Part shown: positions 1-11,673 of the stretch, piece by piece | Layout: each line of letters begins with the position of its first letter | Position numbering within the stretch: position 1 is the first letter of the stretch | Assembly (NCBI GenBank): GCA_949130485.1 | Contig: OX422184.1 | Location: 6,056,655-6,120,654 of the forward strand | Length of the DNA: 64,000 bases | From: Agelas oroides | Lineage: Eukaryota > Porifera > Demospongiae > Agelasida > Agelasidae | Reading direction: 5' to 3' | Position numbers and translations under genes: made by a program | The notes under the pieces: model-generated | What the model saw: the letters and a program-made list of their open reading frames with translations, nothing else | What the model was told of the DNA's origin: nothing | Databases searched by the model: none

Positions 1-3000
1 CATTTGATTCAAAGTGGAATGTATAATGGTGAACCACCTCCTTCACGGAACTGGGACCTAAGAAGCTTCTCAAGTCAGCAAAGTCCTAGCTCCTTAGCAC
101 TCAGTAGTGATAGACGAGTCGCATGAGAAGTTAATCAATAAAGATTGCAAACCTCCATCGTGAGACCACTACCCGACCACATAAACAGAATAGTCTATTA
201 TATCCCTTACAGATCTAAAGCAGTTGAAAACCTACAGCTACAACTGTTTCCTACACAGACAAATACAAAGCAATAAACTCCCCTTTTTCTGCCAAGCCAA
301 ATGAGTGCAAATGTGAAAGTCCAAGTTCAAGTATGTGAAGCCAGTAACAGACACAAATTGGGGCTTAAGTTATCCCTCCAGAGAGAGCATTTACTGGATA
401 TGTATGCACTGGGATGTCATTATTGCACGAGGGCACGAAGCGCCCAGAGTGCTATAATTGGCTTAACAAGTACATGTGCTGTTTTGTTTTGAGATATACT
501 CCAGAAGTGCTGAAATCGTCCATTACGAGTGCCTGATGAAGGAACTGAATAGTCGAAGCATTGCAAGCAACTTCGTAACCTTTGTCTAACTTGGCTGAAG
601 CATCCCTTCTCATGTGTTTAAAATACTTAGGTGATCCCTCCCCCCCCCCCCCCTCCTCCCAGGGTTGTCAGGCAGCTAAGAAGTTGAAAGATCTTGTGCA
701 GTCAAGCCCAATATAGAGAAGCTTAAAGAATCCTTGGAAAAAAGGCCGGTAGTAAGTTGATAAACACTGTTGTGATGCTTTTACAAAAACTACTAAAGTT
801 CCAAGAAAGTGGAGGGAGGGCTTGCTTATTTGCAGACAGTGTAATATAAGCGCAGCCTTGTCAAGTTTCTAACTAACTACTTCCTTGACAATATTCTCAT
901 TCACCTACAAATAAATGAGGCACGTACGTAGCTGGTGGATTTGACGGGATATTGACAGAACAGCGAACAGCATGCTTTATTTATACAAGCAAATAACTAA
1001 TGTCAACCACACCCAGCGTATTACTGCAATGCAGAAGAAACAGACACAAGAATATGGCTGCATGTGAAATATAGGAAAATTCTCTTACCATCCCCACATA
1101 CAGATGTGTATCATATTAGAATGGCCCTAGAGAGCCTAGCTAGCAAACAAGTTATTCAACAAATAAGCCCTGTCAACTCCAGGCATTAGATATCACAGCT
1201 CTTAACCCATTATAGACTGAGTTTCGTTTTCCTAAGTGTGGAAATTGCACTTTCGGTTTTTTGAATGCTACTTCTTCATACACTCCCCTAACATGCACGT
1301 ATGTAGTTTCAGCTTGTTATAGTATACCATCGTAAAGTAATAGCTGTTTTTATGGCACTCAATTGCAGCATACATTTCGATCCCGTTCGGGTTAGCTGTC
1401 TTCGCTGCCAACAGAAGTTAACCCAATACATGTAAAATTTAATGGAATGCAATCAACCTGAAACCCGGAAATAAATTAACTTTGCGTGACGGCAATTGTT
1501 AATGCTTATTTCAAACAACTAAAGCGTCAGGAAATCCAAACAAAGTGCTGCAGAGCAAAAGAAGGAGCAGAGAAAGGCTTTACAAAGTTATTGTAAAGCT
1601 AGTTAAGCTTTCCAGAAGCAATATGTAACCGTTTATAAAGGACACTTACCTACCGCGTTTTGCGGGTAGCGTCTTTGGCTTTTCTCGCTGATAACAAGGT
1701 GTAGCTCCAAAACTGTCTTGATATTAATGAAGCCCAAGGGCCACTGTACCTTCGTAGTTAGTGTTGTGCTTCTGCTTATAGGCGTTGAGAAGAAAACGTG
1801 GTCAATAAGTCATTTTATGATCGAGGTGATCGCTGACCACCCTGGCTTCTAGCATTCACTGCGCTCCGCCCCTTGACAGCTTCTGGACCAACCCACATCT
1901 ATTAGTAGGGAAAGCCCCAACCTAACCACAGACCGGATACAAAGCTTGTAGTTATTTGCACTGGGCTGTGATAACACTTAGCCGTACCTTGACGTCTTTA
2001 GACGTCATTCGTCATTAACGCATGTAGATTTTTGACGGATTTATCCATCATTCGCGTATAAAGGGTTAAATGCGCCCTTTAAATAGTACGTCATTCTATA
2101 AAATAGAGATCTAGCTACGTCTTGGAGCCATAGGTGGCTTGATTTCTTCAACATAATGTGGCTATGCAACTACTTCTCTCTATTGTGCATCTTCACACCG
2201 AAGACAGCCACTTAGGCGGAAACAATGACATCACGGTGCAAAAATTTGTGTGATTTTTCTGTTGGCAACATGGCTGCTATCTTTTTTTGCTAAGTAGTGT
2301 TTCTTGCTTTTTCGAAATTGCTTCTTGCCATGTTAGCATCATCTTGTCTCAGAACAGAATAGATTTATCACTGCCAAGTGGGAGATAAGACCCATTAATC
2401 CTTTAGGAAAGGTTAGTGCTTTTGTTCAGCCTCAGAAGTGCCTCGAGTTTTACCCTCGGTACTTCCTTGGCTTCACTCAGGAACTGGCCTTTCCTGCGGG
2501 ATGTAACAGGTCTTGTATCCTGTTTGGAAGGGACATATACTATACATATAGGCCTACAATTGTAGAAGTGAAAGTGTTTCTTAAGGCCATTCCAAGTGGT
2601 AGTCTGGTTTCTGGTTCGACACCCGCATCCTATTTTGAGGCTGCATGGTTTTTGGCATTCTGTCATTCCAAGTTCTGCACATCAGCACAATGTCATCTGT
2701 GTTCATTTTTTGTTGTGTGTGCAAACGAGAGGTTTTGAAGACGCTCCATCTTTAATATCCCAGAGATCCTACTGACCTCCAGTTTTGGACAGGTGAGTTT
2801 CTGAATGTACCTCAGGGTTTAATTTGGGGGGGGGCATTTCCCCAACCCCCTCCCTCCTTTGAAAGCCAGTTGCCCTTCCTTGAAAGTCCTTCCCATCACT
2901 ACAAGCTAATGTATTTATCCAGTACATGTCCATTTCCAATGTAGGGTCAAAGTTTACTTGAATGAGCGTCCACCCTGGAGCAAGCTTCGCATGGCTAATG

Positions 3001-3436
3001 GAGTGTACTCGTGGAGAGCACAGCCACAAGTACCATGCATATTTGAGGTAAGAACTAACTTCATTGAACATTATTACAAGGCAGCTTTGTGTAGATGGAC
3101 ATAACTACTAATGCGGCGAGCACCGCCGCTGGTGGCTCCGTTGTATTTTATTGTTTGTCCAATTATTCACTTTGAGAGCATTGAGTAGCTGTAAACATGA
3201 CACAGGCGCTCTTTCGTGGAAATGCGGCAACACTCAAGAGCGCCCACCCCCCTCTTTGACGAACTTGCAAGGTGCTCCGCCCATGGGTGCTCTTTCGCGA
3301 GACTACGGTAAATGTTTGAATGAAATTATGTATATATACACAACGTAAGCTCATTGCCATAACAGAGCTTTGATGTTATTCATGAAGGACATGATCTAAA
3401 GCAATAATATCTCTACAAAGTATGCAGCTGCAGCTA
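1..3436. other. Gene-poor leader region
   Basis: I see no convincing coding sequence here. The small open frames match nothing I recognise and show no exon boundaries. There is a C homopolymer near 640-653. A possible TTAA-flanked element (1206-2065) is listed separately. Exons too short to recognise cannot be excluded. Confidence 0.5.
1206..2065. mobile_element. Possible piggyBac-like non-autonomous element
   Basis: The interval is bounded by TTAA at 1202-1205 and 2066-2069. Its left end reads CCCATTATAGACTG. The right end, reverse-complemented, reads CCCTTTATACGCGA, so the ends share CCC.TTATA. TTAA targets and CCC starts are typical of piggyBac elements. The inner sequence has no open frame. 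The terminal match is short, and unlike the 16840-17501 element there is no empty-site comparison, so this is tentative. Confidence 0.35.
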
Positions 3437-3991
3437 CAGTAGGAAGCCACTGATCCGAACACCTTGGGACCAGAGGGTGTTCGGACAAACGGATAACTAA
3501 AGTATGGCAGAGGGCACCATTATAATACTGTCCATGTGACAAAAACTGTATGCGCGAGCAAGCTGCAGTGCTAGCGCTCAGCGGCTGACTTACTGCTGTC
3601 ACCAATGAGCAATGCATACCCTAGCTATCAGGTCTGAAATTGAACTTCTGGACACTGCATATGTAGCAAACACTAGAATGCACACAACCGTACGCCGTCA
3701 TTCAGTTTCCTGCGCATGTAGTACCCAGCGGCTCACTTTGACAGCAACATTTACCTTCGTTGTGAAGCCCATCTTGCCCATATGAGTTACTCCATGTTTT
3801 AAGCTGGCAGACAACAGGTAGAGCGAGCCCTGAAACATTCATTGAATAATAGCTAAAGCATGGATAATATAGCACACAGCCAACTTCACGTCGTCAAGAG
3901 TAGCTGGAAATGGTGGGTGTGGCTTTGCTGAATGCATTCAGATAGCTGATGTGTTCGGATAATTGAAGTTTGGATAAGTGGCTTCCTACTG
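3437..3991. mobile_element. TA-flanked MITE (pogo/Tc1-like ends)
   Basis: A 555-bp element lies between TA at 3435-3436 and TA at 3992-3993. The left end starts CAGTAGGAAGCCACT, and the right end is its inverted complement over the same 15 bases. The match continues more loosely into TATCC.AAC and GTGTTCGGA motifs on both sides. It carries no transposase. Ends of the form CAGT with a TA target are usual for Tc1/mariner/pogo non-autonomous elements; which autonomous family mobilised it is not visible. Confidence 0.75.
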
Positions 3992-4204
3992 TATGTGCTA
4001 GCATATGTGCTTACGGTTGCACCCCTCTATGCTCAAGCATAATTTGACTAGCCTCATTCACATACTTCCCTTACGTGAAACAGAAATCCTGAAATGGCAT
4101 TATAAACTGCTTATACGACCTGTTACCTAGGCAACATATAAGAATGTTGCTTATATCTCTTCTACAGTGGTGTTGCGTAGGTAGCAGTTATATAATAGGA
4201 TATT

Positions 4205-4280
4205 AGATCCAGCCAGGACGGGGTCTTTCGAATTCCAGTCAGATGCTCTTACCAACTGAGCCACTGGAGGTCTCTCCATG
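4205..4280 (-). repeat. tRNA-derived SINE head or tRNA pseudogene
   Basis: Read on the minus strand, the segment contains a perfect RNA polymerase III A box, TGGCTCAGTTGG (plus 4252-4263). Tract AAGAGCATCTGACTGG follows, as in a tRNA D-arm/anticodon region. The B-box position holds GGAATTCGAAAGACC (4222-4236), which departs from GGTTCGANTCC. No full cloverleaf with acceptor stem can be drawn, so a SINE head or decayed tRNA is more likely than a working tRNA gene. Confidence 0.5.
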
Positions 4281-4755
4281 CCTAAACAGGACTGGTAAAT
4301 AGTAAACATTCCAGATATCAGGGTTGTCATGGAAGAAGAGTCTGCAGTGGCTGGTATGCGTTACATGAAAGATGCTGTTCTTATCAGTGTATTTGCTCCT
4401 GGACACATACAGTAGCTGCTGGATCTGCAAGAGCAAACTCCAAGTGACTTCTGTCACACTTGGGCAATGCAACAAATGTGCAGCAACTTGACAGATGCAA
4501 CAAACAGACATCAGCCAAGCTAGTTGTACAGACAGAGGGAGTCACAAAGACATTTACTGCTTTCTTACCTGCTCTTCAGGAGATATATGAGGGTGGTGTG
4601 GTGACCATAGCCTCGTTCCCAGCCCCCCGCCCCCCGTTCTCTGTTCTTCGGTTTGCATTCAGCATAATACATGGAAGCTAAAGAGCGGCGAAATACAGAG
4701 AAGGCCTGGGAACACCTATCACATGAATGGTGTCTGGTGGACGCCAAGTGGACAT

Positions 4756-4773
4756 GGGGGGGGGGGGGGGGGG
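4756..4773. repeat. Poly-G tract
   Basis: A run of about 18 G residues directly precedes the left arm of the foldback element at 4779. Similar homopolymers lie at about 640 (C), 18920 (C) and 63212 (G). Confidence 0.9.
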
Positions 4774-4778
4774 ATGGG

Positions 4779-5384
4779 TAGCCTCATTCCCAGGCCTTCC
4801 CCGGCTCCAGTTTTTGATCGCTTGCAGTATGCAAAAACGGAGGGAGAAGGCCTGGTGAATCTTATGTGATCCGCGGCACAGGCGTCACATGTTGTCACGC
4901 TTATATGTATAGCCATACTAGGGAGAAGACTGATCTTGCGTTCTGTTGTAGCTACGAAGACGAGACAAGTGCTGACGGAGAACAACATCAAGCATACAAA
5001 ACATATCCAAGCTAGAAGGAATAGCTCCGAAGGGTTGCCGAACGAAATGTGTGAAATATCTGCAGTGACAAAATTTAGCTTACGTAGCAAAAAAGCAGCC
5101 GCTTTTGGATTTGCAATGCTTGCAGCGGAACCATCCTTCAGCGGTTCTGCTTCAGACTCGGGTATGTTCTAGAGGTGGGACTTGTCTTTCGGCTGGAACT
5201 TGTCTTGTTTCTCTAGCTTCTCTGTAGCTGGAGATATAAATGTGAATATGTCTTCGTGTCTAGAACCTGTGACGTCATGTGTGCGGCGGATCACGTGGTA
5301 AGATTCACCAGGCCTTCTCCCTCCGTTTTTGCATACTGCAAGCGATCAAAAACTGGAGCCGGTGAAGGCCTGGGAACGAGGCTA
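4779..5384. mobile_element. Foldback element with ~105-bp inverted arms
   Basis: The left arm (about 4779-4884) and right arm (about 5280-5384) are near-perfect inverted copies. They start TAGCCTCATTCCCAGG and end CCTGGGAACGAGGCTA. Shared landmarks inside each arm are a GATCGCTTGCAGTATGC tract and a CGGAGGGAGAAGGCC tract. The roughly 395-bp centre has only a small open frame with no recognised domain. The end motif recurs singly at 4608, 22430, 23965, 24065, 31062, 35278, 55893 and 63042, so this belongs to a dispersed family. Confidence 0.8.
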
Positions 5385-5399
5385 GGGGAAGGGCCCACG

Positions 5400-6375
5400 T
5401 TCAAGTGACGTACTAGACTTCATCACCGAGTACTCCAACAAAATAGCCAAGACACCAGACGTTCACGAGATCGACAGTACTCAATTTCACCGGTAAGAAA
5501 CTTACTCTATGGTTTATTCCACACGGGTTTGTAGGTGGGCACCGCCCCTCCTACGTGCACAAAATGTAGTCAGCCTTATCCAAAAGGTCGGTAGAAGCTC
5601 TTCAAATGCATTGTCTCTTCGTGCAGCCATCCTTCTTTTGGTACGATGTTGATTTCCCCTACTCTTGACAACTGGTTTCTTGTTACGTTTAAGGGTGGTC
5701 AGAACTAATTGGGGGCGCGCACGCAGCCGGTTGCTAGGGGGGTGTATCTCGGCAATAAAAGGGCTTATAAACACACAGCCTGCTGCAACTTAGCAGCCGT
5801 ATGGACTACTAAACACACGCACAGGTTTACGACTCTGCCTTGTCCACAAGCTGAACAGCAGAGTGGCCAAGTCCAGACTTATTTGTTGATAAAACTTTTG
5901 AACGGAGTAACTTACTGACTTGGAACATCGTCTACAGAGCTGTTATTACGAGAGGAATTCAATAACAGAACACTTTTTACCGTAAGACACCAGCTTGCAG
6001 CATATAAGCCTGGTTTTTCAGCGTGTATTTCACGAAAAACGTTCTGTTACAGTCAAGTCCACTCCCTCAGGATGTTGCAAAACAAACTAAAGTCCAATTC
6101 CAGTGAACACAGGCCAGAGTTTTGCAGAGTTTTGCAGAGTTTTACAGAGTTATGTAAACCACACTTAGCCGCTCTTTGAGAAAGAACCGCCTCTTGTGTA
6201 CAGTAATCCAGCCTCCTTGCTGCAATGTAATCACAGGCACACCTGAGGCTTCCAGTAAGTGGTGTGGGGTCTTCAAAATAACTGCCCAGGTTGTTTTATG
6301 ACAACAGCTTGTTGTAGACTTTTGGATCCACACTGTTGTTAGTTCTGACCACCCTTAACATTTGTGCTGCTGCTT
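5400..6375. other. Non-coding stretch, nothing recognised
   Basis: No open frame here has a recognisable domain. A 10-base unit (TTTGCAGAGT and variants) is repeated near 6119-6150. Exon boundaries were not evident. Confidence 0.4.
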
Positions 6376-6379
6376 TTGT

Positions 6380-6790
6380 TTCCAGGCAGGGCAGCTACTG
6401 TGGCTACACAGGCGTGGACTAAGCTTCACACTGAAATGATGTCTGCCATATATTTATCCATGGCCCATCCATACCTGAAGCAACCTCAACCACCATGCAT
6501 AATTTCTGCTGTCTGTGAGCATTATGCTGACGCTGGAATCTGGCAGTACCTTCAGTGAATCTAGCAGTAGCCCTTCACTATTGCTCTCATCAACTCACTG
6601 TGGCTGTTGAAGTCTAGACCGCAGTGCACGTGGACAGTTTTATCTTCATAAAATATTTAAACACGCTCATTTAAAGTTATGATGAGTGGCCACAAACAAG
6701 CAAGCAAGCAAGCATACACACGCATGCATAATGCAGTCTTGCTAGTGTGGGGCTCACTCAGGTTTGCCCCAACCACCCTATGCATGCAGA
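6380..6790. repeat. Dispersed repeat R1, copy 1
   Basis: This is about 410 bp of sequence alignable with 50765-51190. Both contain an ACTAA.CTTCACACTGAA block, an AAATATTTAAA.GCGCTCATTTAAA-like block, a short tandem tract (AAGC here, ACGT there) and the end GTGTGGGGCTC.CTCAGG. Partial copies sit near 14100-14330 and 18735-18835, and the end motif alone occurs at 7464, 8533 and 49902. I could not define clean inverted repeats or target duplications, so the class is unknown (MITE or SINE-like). Confidence 0.65.
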
Positions 6791-7311
6791 ATTAATGTTT
6801 TGCAATTCAGTAGCTTTCACTTTGCACACAGCCACCTGCAATGGGCGAGTATGGGTGTCAACTTTCTCAAGTGCTTCACTCAACAGGTAGCTACATCACC
6901 AGCTCATTGATACCAGCTGGCTTGATGCTGCCCTCAAATTAGACACTGCCCTTGAATAGTAGCCACAAAAGAAGTAAATAACAAAATAAATGGAGTCTGG
7001 CATCTAATCGCAGTATTCTACCATTATGGCATGCTATACAAAGAGCTTGAATAGACCTTACAAAATATTCATGGCCTTTATCCCTCGCACAGTTGCGGTT
7101 CTAAGCTTTTGGGTTTCTTGTTTCTGATTGTATGCAAAATCTTAAATATTATTGTGTGGGTTACAGGAACTTGCAAAGGCTTATAAGATTTTCACATGAT
7201 CCTGTAGAATGGCCTGTGATGATCTTGCATAAAATGTAAGATCTCAGCAGAGGTAAACACAAATGCAGTCAGGGCAAGAGCACATAGCTCTTGAGTCAGG
7301 CAGATTGCAAT

Positions 7312-7420
7312 AAGAACAGGTAAAACAAGAAATTGGTCTGTCCTTTTGGACAAGTCCAATACTCGATTACTACTAGGTCACAAATTGAGAATCTTGCAAC
7401 AATCTTGCAAGATTCTTGTT
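7312..7420. repeat. ~110-bp repeat, first copy
   Basis: The copy starts AAGAACAGGTAAAACAAGAA and runs through a TCCTTTTGGACAAGTCC tract to CTTGCAAGATTC. It matches two adjacent copies at 8557-8672 and 8676-8790. Confidence 0.7.
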
Positions 7421-7588
7421 TTCTTACATGTACTAATTACTAGTGTAGATGCATAGCATCATGGGGCGAGCCTGAGCGAGTGGTAGTATATCACATGGGT
7501 GGGTAATAGTACATGGACATTAAATCACAAGATTCTTCAAGATTCTTGTTTTCTTACATGTACTAATTACTAGTGTAGATGCATAGCA
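7407..7588. repeat. Duplicated ~52-bp block
   Basis: The block from CAAGATTCTTGTTTTCTTAC to GTAGATGCATAGCA occurs at about 7407-7458 and again at about 7537-7588. An R1 end motif, GGGGCGAGCCTGAGCGAG, lies between the copies. A short insertion with flanking duplication, or unequal exchange, would give this pattern. Confidence 0.7.
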
Positions 7589-7966
7589 CAGTATTGTTGT
7601 GTGATGCTATTGTTTTTGCAAGTTTGGATGACTTATTTATGGTTGGGCTGTGTCGTTAAAAATGAACCACTTCGTTAAACCACTGGGGCAATACACCTCG
7701 TGCAGTTAATAAGTGGGGATGTGTACAGTCTGTCTCTCACCCACTGTAACCTCGTTTCTCTCCTCAGGGGTTTCAACTGTCGACCTTTCGCGTTGATTGG
7801 TGCTCGTCTGCTGTAAGGCCACTATTTGTTGCATATTAGTTTCTCATCAGGAACTTTCTCTAAAGTTCGTGCGGGCGGGCGGGCGGCCGTTACCATTATA
7901 CCATTACTCGCAACCGCAAAAAAGTTTGACTCCGGTGCTCACGAGGCTGTAAAAGAAGTAAAGTCT

Positions 7967-8044
7967 GGGGGTAAGCGCTCCAGTATTTTTAAATCTCTCT
8001 TCAGGGGGTAAGCGCTCCAGTATTTTTAAATCTCTCTTCAGGGG
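7967..8044. repeat. Tandem duplication, 37-bp unit x2
   Basis: Two exact 37-bp copies containing GTAAGCGCTCCAGTATTTTT abut each other, with GTAAGCG at 7971 and 8008. The unit lies in the downstream end of the minus-strand Arg/Glu-rich relic (8050-8300), so the duplication probably arose in that reading frame. Confidence 0.85.
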
Positions 8045-8049
8045 TTTCA

Positions 8050-8300
8050 GCTGGCATTGTTTCGTGTTCATGGGTACCTTTCGCTGTAAAGTAGCTTGTC
8101 TTTCACTAGCAGTTTGAGCTGTGTGCCTAGCACGACCTCTCTCCCTTCGCTTTCTCGCTCCATTGTTCCGCTGCCTCTGCAGCACGTCGAGCTCTGTCTC
8201 TCTTGTTTCTGGGCCGTCTCCGATCTTCGGCGACTTCTTGCTCCTGCGCTGGCTTGAGAGCTCTTCTAGAACTGCTCTGGGTATCCATGATCAACAAAAA
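8050..8300 (-). pseudogene. Broken Arg/Glu-rich tandem-repeat ORF (STPR-like)
   Basis: The minus strand opens with ATG at about 8288. It encodes a basic, charged stretch with RDRARRAAEAAEQ, then, after a frame change near 8140, RERGRARHTAQTASERQ. Two imperfect units of about 23 residues are visible. Such short Arg/Glu/Ala repeats occur near the N-terminus of helicase-bearing mobile-element proteins and in STPR-domain proteins of invertebrates (family recall). The frame is broken at least once and then runs into the 37-bp duplication, so it is probably dead. No function is assigned. Confidence 0.45.
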
Positions 8301-8556
8301 TTGTAGCCTAAAATGATGAAGGTGGATCAAAACTCAGAAGTAGGGCTCTAGACTAGAGTACCAAAGAGTACTTACTTTGACCAAGTGTTCTTTTCGATAT
8401 TCCATCCGCACTTGAACTCGGCGTGCGCAATGTTTCGGGTTAAAAGAGTCAACTTGCATTTACGGAACGACGTACGACAGATAATATATACATATATATA
8501 TATGAAAATTGCATCGTTCAACTCGCTCGTTTGGGGCTCGCTCAGGCTCGCCCCAA

Positions 8557-8790
8557 TAAGAACAGGAAAACAAGAAATTGGTCTCTCCTTTTGGACGAGT
8601 CCAATACTTCGGTTTCCCACAACATTAAAAATTGAGAATTTCGCAACGATCTTGCAAGATTCTTACTTTCTTAGGACAGGTAAAATAAGAAATTGGTCTG
8701 TCCTTTAGGATGAGTCCATCTCTCATTTTCCTGTAAGGTTAGAGGTTAAAAATCTTGCAACAATTTTCCAAAATTCTCACTTTGTTAGAT
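8557..8790. repeat. ~115-bp tandem repeat, two copies
   Basis: Two diverged copies (8557-8672 and 8676-8790) share a GAAATTGGTCT.TCCTTT.GGA tract and an ATCTTGCAA.GAT-type tail. A third copy is at 7312-7420. They immediately follow an R1 end motif (8533-8556). Confidence 0.7.
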
Positions 8791-9023
8791 GGGGTTTTTT
8801 TTAAGGTATAAATGATTGAGTATAGGGGAAACAAGTGCAACAGACAAGCATGTGCATGACGTACCATCATTATTCTAAAAGAACAGTAGATCCAATTAGT
8901 AGAAGATTATTTGTTAATGTGAAGGCTGCTCCACTAACTATTCATGAGTGAATCAAATTCAGCGGTATAATAGGTGCTATGTTACACCCCAAGATGCGAA
9001 TTAAAGGTTCCGCGTAATATATA

Positions 9024-9169
9024 ATTATCACCATAGTACGAAGCTATACCGGAAAATATCACGAGTTTGTTGCCGTCTGTATTGTTACGAGTGCGCAGCA
9101 CGAGTAACAATGCCAACGGCAACAAACGAGTGATGTTTTTCCGGTATAGCTTGGTACTATGGTGATAAT
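9024..9169. repeat. Long hairpin / foldback repeat
   Basis: The sequence starts ATTATCACCATAGTAC and ends with its inverted complement, GGTACTATGGTGATAAT. The arms of about 70 bases also pair through AGCTATACCGGAAAA and TTGTTGCCGT tracts around a GTTACGAGTGCGC centre. Pairing is nearly continuous, so transcribed RNA would form one long stem. No coding frame is present. It may be a MITE that has lost its loop. Confidence 0.8.
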
Positions 9170-9217
9170 GATTTTATCATACGAACCTTCGATTTCATTG
9201 CACGTTCAGACGCAGCG

Positions 9218-9340
9218 CACGTGACTTGTAGTGCCTGATACGGATTCTCGCGTGACTTGTAGTACCTGATACGGATTCTCGCGTGACTTGTAGTACTGAT
9301 ACGGATTGTCGCGTGACTTGTAGTAAAAATACGGCTTTTT
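9218..9340. repeat. Tandem repeat, 30-31 bp x4
   Basis: GTGACTTGTAGT recurs at 9221, 9252, 9283 and 9313, with CTGATACGGATTCTCGC between the copies. The small minus-strand open frame across it is a by-product of the repeat. Confidence 0.85.
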
Positions 9341-11194
9341 ATAAACTGCGTGCAGCTGCAAGGCTTCCCCATTGACTCCCATACATTAGCGTGAGTTAGA
9401 CGTATGATAATATAATATAATACACAGGCCAGAGGAAGCATAGGACATCCAATCTGAGTTGATATTCGTTAATGGCATGGTGCACTTACCCCAGGAATGA
9501 AACTTTGATACACCAACAATTCTCCCTTCACCAGCTACACCACCGTCACCTCTCACAGCAACTTCCGAAGCGATTTTCCCGCTTACGTGACATCACGCGT
9601 TCAATATACTACGTATAAGATGTGTATTGAGCGACCATGTTGCAGCTATCCAGGAGCATAGAGCATAGAGCATAAAGCCCTGCCTTGCTATTCACTATTG
9701 ATAAACTGATGTCTGGCTCCTCCCTTGAGGGTAAAGCTTTCTTAAGAAGCCACAAAACTCTGAACACTAAGGCTTTCTACTTCAGGTAAATTTGCAGCAC
9801 AAAAAAATCCTGATCTAGAGCCTTCTACTTCAGGCCTTGTAGCTAAGTAGGAGTGAACTGTGTTTCCTAAAGCCTACTAACAAACATTTTACCTACGTAT
9901 AGCACTGAACTCTAAGTGTTCGAGCCAAGGTAAACCAGCAGCATTAACCTCTTATGAGGATCTTGGGGTGTGGTTAGTTACATTCGAAGTAAATCAAAAC
10001 AAAACAGCTAAGTCATTGGCTGAGAGTCAAAGCAATGCTTGTGACAGCACTGCAGACCACCTTGTAGTGCATCCAGATCAACATGCGTTCTAGTACAGGC
10101 AAGTCACTGGCAAATGGAGAGATGATCTGACTGTCAAAGTTCTGCCGATATGTCATATGCATGCATGCACTATAGGGGGGCTCAGATTGGAACTCTGCAC
10201 GGTAAAACATAGCAGGGAAGTACCCCCAGTGTTGTTAATAGATGGCATGTAGATATTTGACTCTGGAATAAGATTTCTCTCGATCATGCATAAGTGTTTG
10301 CCTGCACTGTGTAAACTTAAGAACATAAGAACATGCTTTTACACAATCTGCATGTTGCTATCAGGAGACACAACAGGCATCAGAACCTCCAAACTCTACA
10401 CAACAGACGCATGAGCCACCAAACACGACAAAAGAGGCACTTCATGTTCCAAAATTTGCAGTAATTGTTTCAAGAGTTCTCTGCTGCACGTTTCTTTGCA
10501 ACAAGCATAACCAGGAGACATTGGTCCGTTTACTGGCCCTCTGGAGTTACTATCAACACTTTCGAGTGTTGAATTATCAAGTATGCAACTTCACTCTAGG
10601 GAAAGCCTAAGATGATTTACCAAGTAATGCAAGCAACAACCACTGAGGTGAGGATGGTGTCATTTCACATGAAGCCTACAAAGTTTGACAAAGAGCACAT
10701 GGAGGCACTTCTAGACCCTGGGACTCTTATAATACTTGGAAATGCTGGAACAGTTCATACTGTCCTGGGATTGGCAGCGGCTTGAAATCAGTGGTACAAG
10801 GTAGGATTCCAGCGTGGCTAGGACTTTCTTGGAAAACTTGGTAGATCTAACTGCCGAAGAAACTCGATTCAGATTTTAATTTCCTACTGTTCTATTAGAA
10901 CATGACTGTTTGTATTTACAGTAGGTGCCAATAAAGGTTTACTTTACATTTCTTGCTTCTATGGATGCATTATCATAATTTATTACCATGGTACTGTGAA
11001 ATTTGACCACAAGTGTGTACTATATATAGCATGAACGTTTCAAAAGTTAACTTGCTGGCTTTTAGTGATTTTCTTCACTTTGTCTCCATACAGGAAAGCT
11101 GACACAGCCTGCTATGACTACAGTGCACAGCTAATTTTGGACAGTCCAGGTAGAGCTATGCAAGGACCACTTGCTATGTAGGTGCTATCAGCTG

Positions 11195-11270
11195 CCACCG
11201 ACAGTGTGGTGAGGTGTCTCCTGCAGACACGCCCACCGACAGTGTGGTGAGGTGTCTCCTGCAGACACGC
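11195..11270. repeat. Tandem duplication, 38-bp unit x2
   Basis: The unit starts CCACCGACAGTGTGGTGAGG and occurs at 11195 and again, without change, at 11233. It is a recent local duplication. Confidence 0.9.
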
Positions 11271-11333
11271 AGAGGAGATGGTCACAAGAGATGACCATGA
11301 AGAGTGTCTTTTAGTAGCTCTTTAATTAATTAA

Positions 11334-11673
11334 CCCATTCTACACTGAAATTCATTTCTAGAAGTCTTTCTGAGGCTATTGATACCTTGTATGATCCGTA
11401 TTTCCACTTCTGTTTCGAGCTAGAACTGGAAACTGGAGCTAAGGGTTCTTCCATCAAGCCTCTCAGGGTCCATTACCTCTGCCACACCCATTCATTAGTG
11501 AGCTTACAATGGTCAGGGCTCTCCGACCAGTGAACGCTTCTCCTGACTGAAAACTGTCTACAGTCCCAGAAATGGAGCCCCTACAATGGCAGAGGAGCCT
11601 TTTCTACGCACGTTTGTGTTAAATTGGAGCCAAAGTTGCATGACGAGTACACTCATCATCAGCGGTTAAAGGG
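11334..11673. mobile_element. Possible piggyBac-like MITE
   Basis: TTAA flanks the interval at 11330-11333 and 11674-11677. The left end reads CCCATTCTACACTGA. The inverted right end reads CCCTTTAACCGCTGA, sharing CCC.TT and CTGA. No open frame lies within. The end match is short, so this is tentative. Confidence 0.35.

Noticed and set aside
4205-4280. Functional tRNA gene
   Set aside because: A box is perfect, but the B box is degraded and no acceptor stem pairs.
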